Shown one piece after another: positions 11,067-23,202 of a DNA stretch of 64,000 nucleotides (the stretch's first letter is position 1; each line of letters starts with the position of its first letter). The stretch spans positions 70,677,501 through 70,741,500 of the forward strand of contig CM043698.1 of the NCBI GenBank assembly GCA_023935145.1, in the 5' to 3' direction. The notes beneath the pieces were generated by a model that did no database searches, was not told where the DNA came from, and saw nothing but the letters and a program-made list of their open reading frames with translations. Made by a program: the position numbers and the translations under genes. This stretch comes from Bretschneidera sinensis. Lineage: Eukaryota > Streptophyta > Magnoliopsida > Brassicales > Akaniaceae.

Positions 11067-13735
11067 GGAATGTTTAAGCTTAATATTATTAATAATAAGA
11101 GCATGATTTCTATTTACTTTGTTGATTGTTCTGCTTTATTTTGGCATAATTGTTTAGAATATATGAATGCTAGACGTATGATTGATATGGTTATGCTAGA
11201 TTTACTTCCAAAGTTTAAAATAAATATGAAAATTTGTAGAACTTGTATGCTTACTAAACTCACTTGAAAACCGTTTTCAAGTGTTCAAAGAAGTTCAAAA
11301 ATTACGGATTTAATTCATAGTGATTTATGTGATATACATGCTACACTTTCTTTAGGAGGAAGGAAATATTTTTTAACTTTCATAGATGATTGTACAAGAT
11401 ATTGTTATGTTTATTTATTACATACTAAAGATGAGGCTATACATAATTTTTATGTTTTTAAGAACGAAGTAGAACTTCAGTGTGACAATAGGATTAAATG
11501 TCTTAGAACTGATAGAGGAGGCGAGTACTATAATCCTTTATATTTTGAGACTCGTGGAATAATTCATGAAGTCACTACCCCCTATACATTACAACAAAAT
11601 GTGTAGTAGAAAGCAAAAATGGAACTCTAAAAGAGATGATTAATGCTATGCTTTCCAACTCTAGTCTAGGACATGGTTTTTGGAGAAAAGCTCTTTTAAC
11701 TGCTTGTCACATTTTAAATAGAGTTCTTACAAAAAGAAACAAAGTAACACCTTATGAGTTATGGAAGAATATGAAGCCTAATCTAGACTACCTTAAGATG
11801 TGGGGTTGTAGAACTATAGTTAAACTTTCTGAACCAAAAATAAAAACATTGGGTGAAAAAGGAATATAATGTATATAATCTGGTTATACACTTTATAGTA
11901 AGGCATATAGATTCATGGTTGAGACAAATAATTATTGCTCAATAAATTCCATCATTGAATCTAGGGATGTTATTTTCGATGAAAATAGGTTCAAGCCACT
12001 TCCTAAGACTGTTTCGAATAGTATTGAACAAGATCAAATTTCAAGAAAGGAAGTAGATGAAAATGAAGTGGAACCTAGGAGCAAAAGAGTTAAAACTCCT
12101 AAGACTTTTGGACCCGATTTCTACATGTATTTGTTAGAAGGAACTAGAAACATAATAAGTAGTTTAATTCCAATTGTCTTGAATATTGACTCTGATCCAC
12201 AAAATTATGAAGAGATTATAAAATCTTAAGATGTTGCATTTTGGAAGGAGGTCATAAATGATGAAAGAGACTCTATAACGGGAAACAAAACCTGAAAATT
12301 AGTGGACCTTCCACCTAGTTCTAAACCCATTGGATGCAAATGGATTTCCAAAAAGAAATTAAGAGTGGATGGAATAGTTAATAAATTCAAGGAAATGTTA
12401 GTGACTAAAGGATTTATACAAAATGATGGTGTTGATTATTTTTACACTTATGCACTAGTTGCAAGGATAGCCACAATTAGAATGTTTATTATTTTAACTT
12501 CCATATACAAGCTTGAAATTCATAAAATGGATGTTAAAACAACATTCTTGAATGGTTAATTAAAAGAAAAGTGTATATGAATCGACATAAAGGTTTTACA
12601 GTTAAAGGACAAAAGCATAAAGTATGCAAGTTAGTTAAGTCTCTATATGGACTTAAACAAGCCCCAAAACAATGACATGAGAAATTTGATCAAGTAATTC
12701 TTTCAAATTGTTTCAGAATTAATGAATCCGATAAGTGTGTGTACAGGAGGTTCATTAATGATAAAGGTGTTATCATATGTCTATATGTAGATATCATGTT
12801 GATATTTGGTACTGACTTAGAAAAAGTACAAAATATCAAGAAATTTATGTCGGATAATTTTGACATGAAAGACATGGTGTAGCTGATGTAATATTAAGTA
12901 TTAAAATCATAAGAGATAAGGATAGCCTAATATTAACATAATCTTATTACATTGAGAAAATTATAAAGAAATTTGGTCACTTACAAAGCACACCTATAAG
13001 TACACTATTTGATAGCATTATCAAATTATCTAAGAATAATGATAGATCAATTGCACAACTAGAGTATGCTAGAGAAATTGGTTGTTTAATATATGTCATA
13101 ACTTGTACAAGGTTTGATATATCATTTGCTGTAGGGAGGCTAAGTAGATTTACTGGTTGTCCTAGAAATGATCATTGGGAGGTTGTACATAGGGTCTTTA
13201 GATATTTGAAAAAGACCATGAATCTTGGCATAAGTTACAAAGGGTATCCAATAGTTTTAGAATGATACACAGATACTAGTTGGGTAACAAACCGAGATGA
13301 AGACCACTCATCCACAAGTGGTTAGATATTCATTCTTGATGGGGTGCTGTATCTTGGGATTCTAAGAAACAAACCTGTATCACTAATTTTACCATGGCAT
13401 CAGAACTTGCAACATTGACAGCAAGGGGTAAAGAGGCTAAGTGGTTAAGAAATTTGTTGTTAGAAATTTCTGTGTGGCCTAAACCCATGGCTCCAATTTC
13501 AATTCGATGTGACAATAAGGCAACACTAACAAGGGTATGTAGGAATGTTTACAATGGAAAGTCTAGATATATCGGATTGAGACATAAATATGTAAGACAA
13601 TTAATTATTGATGGAGTAATTATGATTGAATTCATAAGGTCCACATGAAACTTGGCTGATTTGGTAACCAAGAGACTTGCAAGAGAGCAAGTGGTTAAAA
13701 CATCACAAGGAATGGGTCTCAAGCCCATACAATAG
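9847..13735 (+). pseudogene. copia A gag-pol polyprotein, multiply broken
   Basis: Homology starts at the ATG at 9847 (MTPSMSSLRDMALDFNKL, then a stop) and ends with the RNase H tail and TAG at 13733-13735. In order: gag; a degenerate zinc knuckle near 10590 (CFNYGKPGHFKRDF, with two of the cysteines replaced by Y and F); protease motif IDSG near 10728 just after a TGA in place of Trp; the integrase H/C region near 11135 and a central part to about 11630; reverse transcriptase near 12300-12880, where the catalytic box reads YVDI instead of YVDD; RNase H near 13260-13640. A (TA)n run at 11022-11063 has expanded inside the coding frame. There are more than ten stops or frameshifts. It is not functional. 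Confidence 0.85.
11022..11063. repeat. (TA)n microsatellite inside copia A pol
   Basis: About 21 TA units. The surrounding frame (10737-11267) stays open through it, reading alternating Tyr-Ile residues between the protease and integrase regions. Confidence 0.9.
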
Positions 13736-14313
13736 GATAACTAATGATGGAACCTCAACTCAATGCTTACTAACTATAGGTCTTGAGTTTAATTAAATAA
13801 AATACATCATTAGTAGTGATCGCAAGCATCAAATTTGAATTTACATCCTAAGAGTGATGATGCTTAGAACTGTAATGTTAAAGGGAGGTGAAATATAAGT
13901 TCTTAATAAGCTTATAAAAGTTTTCTTTTGTATGTTTAGTTACGGAACATACTTGATAAGCTTATATAATGAGTGTGAAGTGTTGTTGTTTCTATTGAGT
14001 TCAAGAGCTTGACTCTAGAGCACTCATGATATAACATACATGACACAATGCCTCTAAAAGTGTCAGCAAAATAAATTTTCTGGCAAATTCTATGAGGAGA
14101 AGTCTTATGTATGAAACATGTCCGATTAAAAAAATAGGATTAATGGTTCAAAGTATCATACTACCACATATTTTGTTTACCTTTGATGTGTTTTCACTAA
14201 GTGAAGATTCAAGTCGAAAAGACTTCTTCATTTAGGCATGAACTTCAATGGATGATAAAGATTAGACTTTAAATATTTTATCGAGTCAAATTATTTTGAA
14301 AATGGTGGGGGAT

Positions 14314-14446
14314 TGTTGATAATTTTCAATAATAACTTGGGATATTTTAGAAAATCAATGGAAAAGAGAAAAATAAAACAATTTTTGGCTTATAAGAGTT
14401 GATATAGTCGACTGAATGCTTAATACAGTCAACTGAATAGTGTATA
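14314..14446 (+). repeat. 3' LTR of copia A, first segment
   Basis: Matches 9099 to about 9226 of the 5' LTR. It is interrupted after GTATA by copia B. The other segments of this LTR are 19329-19601 and 21260-21657. Confidence 0.8.
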
Positions 14447-14856
14447 TATTGTAGTATGTGGCTCATATCAAGTGGAACACGTGTACATAGAAAATAGGCT
14501 AATGCTAGAAATGAAGTGAAGTGGAGTGAAACGACGGCATCTACTTTTTGGGCTTGTAATTTATTGTTTTATTAGCAGAGACGATTAATAGGTTGGGGGT
14601 GCTGGGGCAATGGCTCCATGGTACAATACAGGGGTATTTAAAGAATTTTTTCAAATACCTCCGTACGGCTAGGGTTAGTATAAATACATATGATGTAACC
14701 CTACTTTTATATAGTTAAATTTCGCAATCGCTCGCTCCTATGGATGTAGGCATACTGTCGAACCGCGTTAAATCCATGTGGTTTTTTTTATTTTTTATTT
14801 CTGTATCTCTTTGCTTTTTCGTTCTATTTATCATAATTGTCGCATGTTTCACAACA
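14447..14856 (+). repeat. 5' LTR of copia B
   Basis: Begins TATTGTAGTATGTGGCTCAT (the TG start has decayed to TA) and ends CACAACA before the primer site. It matches 18898-19323. Confidence 0.8.
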
Positions 14857-14880
14857 GTTAGTATCAGAGCTTGGGTCACA

Positions 14881-17800
14881 ATGTCTGGGATTTCTTTTGC
14901 GAAGTTCAACATGGTCAAGTTTGATGGATCTGGAAATTTCGAATTATGGCAGATGAGGGTCAATGATTTGTTAGTGCAGCAGGGCATGGTGAAGGCATTA
15001 TATGGAAAGCAATCGAAAGGCATGGACGACATAGATTGGAAGGAACTGGAAGTAAAGGCTGTAGCAACTGTCAGGCTTTATCTGGCTGATGATGTGATGT
15101 ATCACATTATGGATGAGGAATCACCGGCGACAGTTTGGTTAAAACTAGAAAGTTGGTATATGTTCAAGTCGTTGACAAACAAGCTTTAACTTAAGTAGAA
15201 ACTGTATAGTCTTAAGAGGTCAGAGGGCTCAAATCCGAACCAGCATATCAACATGTTCAACTAGATTATCAGTGATTTGAAGCGAGTTGATATGAAGTTT
15301 AAAGACGAAGACAAGGCGTTGATATTACTGAATTCTCTACCTGCTTCTCCTACGTACGGAAATTTGGTTACAACTCTAATGTAGGGGAAAGAAAATCTCG
15401 AATTAGAGGAGTACCCAAGTGTTCTATTAGGTTTTCATCACAGGAAAAAAGCTTGTGATGAGAATTTACAAGGTGAAGAGCTTGTGGTGAGGGGTAACCA
15501 GGAACGTAGGAGAAACAAGTCCTGGAGCTAGTAACAATAAATCTTGGTCTAAATCCAGGAAGATGAAAGATATACAGTGTTTTAAGTGTGGAAAAAGGGG
15601 CACATAAAATGAGATTGTCCAGAGAAAAAAAAGAGGAATTCAAAGAATAAAAAGGGTCCATCAAAGTCTGCGAATGTAGTGGAAGAAGAAGACTCAGAAA
15701 GCGGTGACAGGGATATGCTTTCTGTTTCATCCAGTTTAGATCATCTCACTGATTCTTGGATTCTAGAAACAACATGCTCTTATCACATGACACTCAATAA
15801 AGATTGGTTTGACACCTACAGGTTAGTAAATTCTGGTTTTGTTCTGATGGGTAACGATGCATCATGCAAAGTTGTTGGAATAAGGAATATAATAATTAAA
15901 ATGTTTGATGGTGTTGTTAGAACATTGTGTGATGTCAGACATATACTGGATTTAAGGAAGAATCTGATTCATTGGGCACTTTAGATTGTAATGGGTTTAG
16001 TTATAAGTCTGTAAATGGAGTAATGAAGGTGAATAAAGATGTCTTAACAGTGATGAAGGGATAGAAACTACTAAGAAATATTTATACACTGCTACGTACC
16101 ACGGTTGTAGGTGGAGTTGCAGCTGCAGAGTCTAAGTAAGATAGTACAGTCTTGTGGCATATGAAGTTAGGTCATATGGGTGAGCATAGGATGATGAAGC
16201 TTCATAAGAGAAATCTATTGAAGGGTGCCAAAACATACAAGCTTGATTTTTACAGGTTTGTTGTTCTAGGGAAACAGAATATGGTGCAGTTCAAGACAGC
16301 CACACACAAGACAGAGCGAATTCTTGACTATGTTCATACAGATGTTTGAGGAGCAATAAGGGTAGCATCACAGGGAGGACATATGTGTTTCGTGAGTTTT
16401 ATTAATGACTACTCACGAAAGGTTTGGGTATACTTCATGCGGTGCAAGTCAGAAACGTTTGCCAAGTTCAAGTTGTAGAAAGCTGAAGTAGAAAACCAGA
16501 CAGGGATGAAGATCAAATGCCTTAGGTCCGACAATGGTACTAAGTACACAAATTCAAAGTTCATGGAGTTGTGTGAGAAGCATGGGATTAAGAGACACTT
16601 CACAGTACGCAAGACACCACAACATAACGGTGTAGCTGAAATGATGAACAGAAGAATAGCTGAAAGAGCTCAGTGTCTTAGGTTGAATGTAGGGCTTGCA
16701 AAGAACTTTTAGGTAGTAGCAGTGAATATGGCATATTTCTTGATTAACAGGTCATCTAGGGCAGCACTAGATGGTAAAGTAGCAGAGGAGGTGTGGACAG
16801 GCAGCGCGGTAGACTACTCTGGTTTGAGAGTGTTTGGATGTCCAGCCTACATGCATGTTTCTAGTGAGGATAGATCGAAGCTTGACATGAAGTCTAGACA
16901 GTGTATCTTTCTAGGGTATTAAAAAGGGGTTAAAGGCTTCTAGCTCTGGGATTCGAAGGCAAACAAGATGGTGATTAGTAGAGATGTGGTTTTTGATGAA
17001 AAAGCCATGTTGTAGAGTACTCAGGAAGAAGATAAACAGGTGCTAGAAAATTACGGCAGAAATGAACATGTGGTGCAGGTGGAGCTAAAGACCCATGGTA
17101 AAGAAGACAATGTTCAGAATGCAGAGAGTTCTAGCTTAGGAGATCAGTAGCATCACAGTATAGCTATAGACAGGCCCATACGCACTATCAGGCCACCCAC
17201 CAGGTATGGTTTTGAAAATTTGGTTTCTTATGCATTCATTACTAGTAGCGGAGATTCTACTACTTTTCAGGAGGCAGTACATAGCTAAGAGAAGATTAGA
17301 TGGATGGTTGCTATGGTAAAGGAGATGAAGTCTCTACATAAAAACCAGGCATAGGAGTTGGTGGAGCTTCTAAAGGGGAAAAGAGCGATATGATGCAAAT
17401 AAGTGTATAAGAAAAAAGAAGCAGTATAAAAAAAAAGAAGAGAAAATTTGAAGATTCATCTAGTAGCAAAGGGTTACTCATAGAGGAAAGGAGTTGACTA
17501 TGATGAGATCTTCTACCCTGTGGTTATACACACTTCCATCAGGGCAGTGTTGGGTTTGGTAGCACATTTTGATATGCAGTTGGGGCAGATGGATGTAAAG
17601 ATAACTTTTCTTCATGGTGATTTGGAGGAGCTGATTTACATGGTACAACCAGAAATGTTCAGTAAACCTGGACAGGAATACTTGGTCTGTAAATTAAAGA
17701 AATCACTTTATGGGCTGAAGCAGTCTCCGAGGCAGTGGTACAAGTGATTTAACTCCTACATGATCCATATTGGTTACAGGAGATGTGAGTATGATTGTTG

Positions 17801-18804
17801 TGTTTATGTGAAGAGTCTTGATGATGATTCATTTATTTTTCTGTTATTTATGTGGATGATATGTTGATTGTTGCGAAGAGTATGAGTGAGGTCAACAAGT
17901 TGAAGAGTTTGTTGAGCAAAAAATTTGACATAAATGATTTGGGTGCAGCCAATAAGATTCTTGGGATGGAGATTCGTAGGGACAGAGCTTCCAAGAGATT
18001 ATGGTTATCTCAACGTAGCTATGTTGAGAGGGTGTTGGAGAGATTCAACATGGATAATGCAAAACCAGCGAATACACCTTTGGTAAATCATTTTAGATTG
18101 TCTACCACTCAGTGCCCGAAGACAAATGATGAAGTTTAAGACATGTCAAAGGTTTCATATGCCAGTGTAATGGGTATGTTATGGTTTGTACAAGACTGGA
18201 TTTGGCACAAGCTATCAGTGTGGTGAGCAAGTTTCTATCAAGTCCGAGACGAAAGCATTAGGATGCAGTCAAGTGGATTTTCATATACTTGATAGGTGCC
18301 ACAGACTATGGCATCATGTTTGGCAAATAATAGGGTAATCCTTCAGTTATGAGATATGTAGATGCAGACTATGCAAGGGATTTGGATGACAGGAAGTCTA
18401 CCACATGTTATGTATTCACTCTTGTGTCTATTTGTTGGAGGTCCATAGTTCAATCTCTAGTTGCACTATCTACTATTGTGTCGGAGTATTTGGCAGTGGC
18501 TGAGGTTGCCAAGGAAGTTTTGTGGCTTATAGGGTTAGTCAAGGAGCTGGATATTCAGCCAGGTGGAGTTCAGTTGCATTGTGATAGTCAGAGTGCCATT
18601 TATTTGGCAAAGAACCAGGCGTATCATGCGAGGACCAAGCACGTAGATGTGAGGTTTCACAAGATCAAGGAATTGGTTTCTTCTAGTGAACTATTGTTTA
18701 AGAAAGTTCACACTTATGAGAATGCAGCAGACATGTTGACAAATCATGTTACCATAGACAAGTTCAAGCATTGCTTGGACTTGATTAACATCTCCAAGTG
18801 CTAG
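14881..18804 (+). pseudogene. copia B gag-pol polyprotein, multiply broken
   Basis: Gag starts at 14881 (MSGISFAKFNMVKFDGSGNF), stays open to 15189, then meets stops. A zinc knuckle lies near 15575 (CFKCGKRGHIK, stop, DCPEK, where the stop replaces Arg). Protease is represented near 15755 with the catalytic D-S-G replaced by E-T-T. Integrase shows the H-x3-H part (WHMKLGHMG near 16157), then a core with RSDNGTKYTNSKF near 16526 and HNGVAEMMNR near 16625. RT covers about 17400-18140 with YVDD at about 17850. RNase H runs to the stop at 18802-18804 (HCDSQSAIYLAKN near 18580; the last open piece begins at 18349). The order and the sequence style are Tork/Tnt1-like. Confidence 0.85.
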
Positions 18805-18897
18805 ATGTGAGGTGTCCCAACCTATTGTCCCAAGTGGAGTTCCAGTTTATGTTTTTTTTTTCCTCCTAAAGGGTGGATATTTCGTCAAAGTGGAGAT

Positions 18898-19323
18898 TGT
18901 TGTAGTATGTGGCTCATATTAAATGGAACATGTGTACAAAGAAAGCAGGCTTATGTCGAAAGTGAAGCGGAGTGGAGTGAAGGGAGCATAGTGTACTAAG
19001 TGAAACGACAACATTTGCCTTTTGGGCTTTTAATTTATTGTTTTATTGGCAAGGATGATTAATAGGTTGGGGGTGTGGGGGCAACGCCCCCGCAATATGG
19101 TATATGGGTATTTAAGGAATTTTTTTATTACCTCTATATGGCTAGGGTTAGTATAAATACATATGATGTAACCCTACTTTTATATAGTGAAATTTAGCAG
19201 CCGCTCGCTCCTGTGGATGTAGGCATACTGCCGAACCATATTAAATCTATGTGGTTTTTTTTGCTTTCTCTCTCTCTTTTCTTTTCTGTATTATTCATCA
19301 TAATTGCCACACGTTTCACAACA
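18898..19323 (+). repeat. 3' LTR of copia B
   Basis: Begins TGTTGTAGTATGTGGCTC and ends ACAACA. Slightly longer than the 5' copy, with many substitutions. Confidence 0.8.
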
Positions 19324-19328
19324 ATATA

Positions 19329-19601
19329 CAATCGACTGTATGAACCATTCCCTCGACTGGATGGAAGGCCAAAATTTCCTAGAACTCTTTGGAACTTTTT
19401 CAGTAAATTGACTAAAAGACTCAATTGACCGGATGTTCGAAAAATTTGAATTTTCTCAACATTAAATGACAGTTGAATGTGAATAGAAGTGTCATTTGAG
19501 AAGGAACACTTAGTTATTCAGTTTAAATCAATTTTCTAGTGAACCAATGTGTCTCTAATGGAAAAACACTAATTAAACACTATAAATAGAGTGTTTAACT
19601 G
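19329..19601 (+). repeat. 3' LTR of copia A, second segment
   Basis: Continues the A LTR from about 9228 to 9471 of the 5' copy, including the TATAAATA box, until it is cut by solo LTR C after AACTG. Confidence 0.75.
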
Positions 19602-21254
19602 TTGTTGATCAAGTGTTTATTGATCTTGAATGATTTTGATAATGACAAAAAATCTTAATTAAGCACTAATGAATATTACTTAAGTGATACAGATTATTAA
19701 TAGTGTTTATACATCAAAAGAAATTAATGAATCAAAGTTCATGATCTCAAAAGTCAAGAAGCTCTCCAAAAGATCAAATTTAAGGAGAATAATTGAAATG
19801 TAACTTCAAAGACAAAAGAGCTAAATTATAGGTTTGAATCCTAAGATACACTTTGTAATTATTTCAATTTTTAGGAGTTAATTAAATTTGCATTGTATTT
19901 TATTACATAGTCTTAATTAATTGATATCTATATGTGATTTTATTAAACGAAAATATTAAATTGTTTGAGCTTAATACTTAACATGCTCTAATTGAACTTA
20001 AAAAGAATTTATGTTGACATAGAAAATTATTTGAGCATTTGTAATATATCATTCTTCATACATCTTGCACGCATATTATGCTTAAATTTGTAATGTGTTT
20101 TGTAATCATCAAAAATGCCTCAGTCAAGAAATTGATAAAATTAATTTTGATAATAACAAAACACTTTTAAAGTATTTAACTCGTGTGTTTAATGTGCAAG
20201 AAAGTTTGATTCAATTGAGAGATTTTTCTGAACTTAAAAATCCAAGAAGAATAAAAAAATATGAAAAAAATTGATGTTGAAAACACTGTAGCGGTGCACA
20301 AAAACTAACTCAAACGACTGGGTGAATAGTTCCAGTCGGCTGGGTACTCGAAAAATCAGTTTTTGCATTAGTTATTAAGGACAATCAATTGCTATAAGTG
20401 GATAGTCGACTAGGCAAGTTACAACAACTATATTTTTGAATTTAAAAAGCTATAAACTTGCCTCTAAAGGATCTATTTTGTCTCCAACGGCTAGAAGACT
20501 TCAAGACACTATAAATAGAGCCTCAAAGGTCATTTGGAAGAGAAGAAAAACATTCTACAACAAACGATTAAAGCAAAATCTTCATTCTCTTATTCTTAAG
20601 CCAAAAACTCCGTTGTCAAGCTATAAGCTTTTTAGAGAGAAAATATTGAGTTGTAATCTTCATTGAAAAATCTCTCTCTTGATTGTTTGTTTCAAACTTT
20701 TCTTTCATCATCTTGTTAAAAGAGTTGGTGTAACTCTTGTTAGAGTTTATAAGTAAGATAGGGAGTGTTGGATATATACACTTGGGTAGCAAACTTAGGA
20801 TTCTTGTGAAAAAGGTTGAAGTAACACTTTTGAAGTTGCTTGTTTGTATTCGGTTTGAGTAACACCCGTGAAATTGCTTATTTTAGTGAAAGGTTTCAAG
20901 GAGGATCCTTGAAGAGAGTGGACGTAGGGTCGGAAGGATTCCGATATTGCCAAACTACTATAAATTGAGTTTGCATCTCTCTAACTCTATCTCCTTAATT
21001 AATTTCACAATTACTTGCTTAGAATTATTTATTATTTAAGTAAATGAGATTGATCGCTTAATTATTTCATAATTCAATTATCTTTTCTATATTAAGCAAA
21101 AAAATCTCTCATATTTGTGCTAGTAATTTAGAAAGATTGATTTGATTTAATTCCGAACATATTTTGACATTTGAGATTGCAAAAAGAATTTTCAAAATTC
21201 TTAATACCCAATTCACCCCCTCCTAGGTATTGCCATAGTATATTTTGGACCAAT
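19602..21254 (+). mobile_element. solo LTR C (copia-type, about 1.65 kb)
   Basis: A 1,653-bp block that starts TTGTTGATCAAG and ends GGACCAAT, flanked by AACTG on both sides (19597-19601 and 21255-21259), inside the 3' LTR of A, whose sequence resumes right after. It has no coding domain. A TATAAATAGAG box lies near 20510, and the region before its end (TTCACCCCCTCCTAGGTATTG) looks like the U5 end of large copia LTRs of the SIRE/Maximus kind. The likely origin is recombination between the two LTRs of a full element. The open frame at 20436-20666 has no recognised similarity. Confidence 0.7.
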
Positions 21255-21259
21255 AACTG

Positions 21260-21537
21260 TCATATTTGATAAATTGATAATAATCTTTCTTCTTCCTCTT
21301 TTCCTCTCTAAAAAATAATGATCTTCTTATGTTTAGAAGTTCTGCAAACTTCCAAAGCATAAGTGTACATCATCCATAAACTCTTAGAAGTTGTTGTGGG
21401 TTATTATTCATGAGTGCAAAGTGCAGAATAACATCAAAGCTTCGTTGTATCTTAGAGGAAATTCGCCGGTAACTTCTTGCACCGTGAATGACGAATTAAA
21501 CCTTAAGAAAAGCAACTTGGTCGCGCCTTGAAGCTAT

Positions 21538-21621
<84 letters not shown>

Positions 21622-21657
21622 GTAAACAACCATCATTTCCCAAAAACTCCCACAACA
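21260..21657 (+). repeat. 3' LTR of copia A, last segment
   Basis: Matches about 9478-9815 of the 5' LTR. It includes a greatly expanded CT tract at 21543-21614 where the 5' LTR has only a short CT-rich stretch. Confidence 0.8.
21543..21614. repeat. (CT)n microsatellite
   Basis: About 36 CT units inside the last segment of the A LTR. Confidence 0.95.
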
Positions 21658-21827
21658 CATTTATCTTGAGGTAATAACTATTGAGCCAAATGCTACTAGT
21701 TAGATTCATTTGAATTTTATCACATGGTTGACACCCTGATTTTTTCAGCTATTCGTCCTCAAGCAGTGGCAGAACTTAGTAAGGACAAGTGGGGGCCATG
21801 GCCCCCACAAGCTTTTTAATTTTTAAG

Positions 21828-21882
<55 letters not shown>

Positions 21883-23138
21883 CCCCCTCAATAATGTCTG
21901 AGAGACTCTTTTCACTCTCTTTGTCCTTAAAAAGTTTTTTGGTCTAGTATAGAAATTATATTTTTTGTATTTCAGGGCTTGGGTTGAGAATAATTATGAA
22001 CTAAGAATGACAAAGTAATTTACTTAGTGATTGTTTTTTTGTCTTTCATTTGGTTAAAAAATGAGTTTTTTTATTTATTTATTTGTGAGTCACGAGTTTG
22101 GTAGAATTGATGAGCTTAGATAAGTAATTTCTACCCCATATGTTATAAAAGAATTTAGATCAAAGTGAATTAAAATAACGTTGAAATCACCTATAAGCTA
22201 CAAAATAGGTAAAAAAAAATTCACCCTGGGGCAAGCTCTCGAACCCTAAAAAGAGAGGGTTTTTGCTGTCAGACCAGAGACATGTAACACAAATAGTATT
22301 AATCTGTGCATAAGTTTGATCCCCTCAAAAAATCTTTTCAAGATTAGCCACTGTCCTCAAGTATTAGTTGTAAAGTAAACCGTTTTGAAAGAGCACGATC
22401 GACCTCATTCCTATATTCGACCTCGTTATCTACTTTGACCTCATTGAAGTTTGAGCATGCCTGAAATCATTAAGAAAGACAAGATGCGTGGCATGTTAAG
22501 ATAGATGTGGTTCTAGTTAGTTATTTATTAGTTTTCTTTGTTTAAATTCGAATGTAGTTGATTCTTATTTACAAGGGATGAAGATGATTATTTCCCTCTT
22601 CCTTATGAATATTGCATACTTTACATATATAAAATATACAGACAAATGCAAAAACAATTTACTCTTCTATTTAGGAGTATCAATAACACATCAATCAAAT
22701 CTTTGTTACTAGTACTTTGTATTAAGATGTGCGGACTTGAGAATGAGACACTAAATAGGTAAATCGTTCTTATATGATTTACATCGAGTTGAAAACACGA
22801 AATACGGTAAATCCTTTTTACAATCGCTTGATCGATTTGAGTACGTGACAACAATTTAGATTGGGACCATAATAAAGACTGTGGCATTGGAAAATATATT
22901 ATTGGTCATGATAGTGTATTTGGTAGGTGGAGCAAATATATATAAAGACGATGCCATTGACTCATGGAGGAATATATAAAGAAAGTTTTTGATTAGCATC
23001 AAAATATAATTATTTCCAAAAACTATGATAAAAGTGCGTCAAAATGACCTATGTAGATGTTTCTCAAACAACAAGCAACCAACCTTTTTTAGCATACAAG
23101 ATAAGAAGCTTGGACAAACTTAGCCTTAGCATTTCTAC
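21658..23138. other. intergenic, with palindrome and (AT)n tract
   Basis: No gene seen. Holds a perfect 16-bp palindrome (GGGGGCCATGGCCCCC, 21791-21806) followed by an (AT)n run at 21831-21878 and GTCCCCCTCA. This combination is reminiscent of an abundant non-coding plant repeat, but its borders are not resolved. The open frame at 22621-22887 is unsupported. Confidence 0.5.
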
Positions 23139-23146
23139 TATAAAAA
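23139..23146 (+). promoter_or_regulatory. TATA box of the beta-xylosidase gene
   Basis: TATAAAAA, 57 bases before the start codon at 23203, so transcription would start near 23170 with a short leader. Confidence 0.6.
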
Positions 23147-23202
23147 CCAATGCCAAAACTTCCAATCTTTTACCATATAGATCAAAATAAGGAAATTAAA
23201 CC

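Larger units (their letters stand above)
14447..19323 (+). mobile_element. Ty1/copia retrotransposon B (Tork/Tnt1-like), nested in LTR of A
   Basis: A 4.88-kb element with LTRs at 14447-14856 and 18898-19323. The primer site TAGTATCAGAGCTTGGG follows the 5' LTR, one base from the tRNA-iMet type; a purine-rich AAGTGGAGAT precedes the 3' LTR. Flanking bases are GTATA (14442-14446) on the left and ATATA (19324-19328) on the right, a 4-of-5 target duplication, and the A-LTR sequence resumes immediately afterwards. The many stops and the indels between its LTRs show it is not recent. Confidence 0.85.
9099..21657 (+). mobile_element. Ty1/copia retrotransposon A (hosts nested B and C)
   Basis: Two copies of the same LTR bracket a gag-pol region: 9099-9815 and, starting at 14314 (TGTTGATAATTTTC) right after a purine tract (GGTGGGGGA), a 3' LTR interrupted by two insertions and finishing near 21657. 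Removing B (14447-19323) and C (19602-21254) restores a continuous LTR that aligns with the 5' copy end to end. Many indels and substitutions separate the two LTRs, so the element is old. A flanking target duplication is not clear. Domain order gag, protease, integrase, RT, RNase H is copia-type. Confidence 0.85.

Noticed and set aside
21791..21878. Palindrome plus (AT)n as a cruciform replication origin
   Set aside because: Plant nuclear origins have no such sequence definition; this looks like part of a dispersed repeat with a microsatellite.
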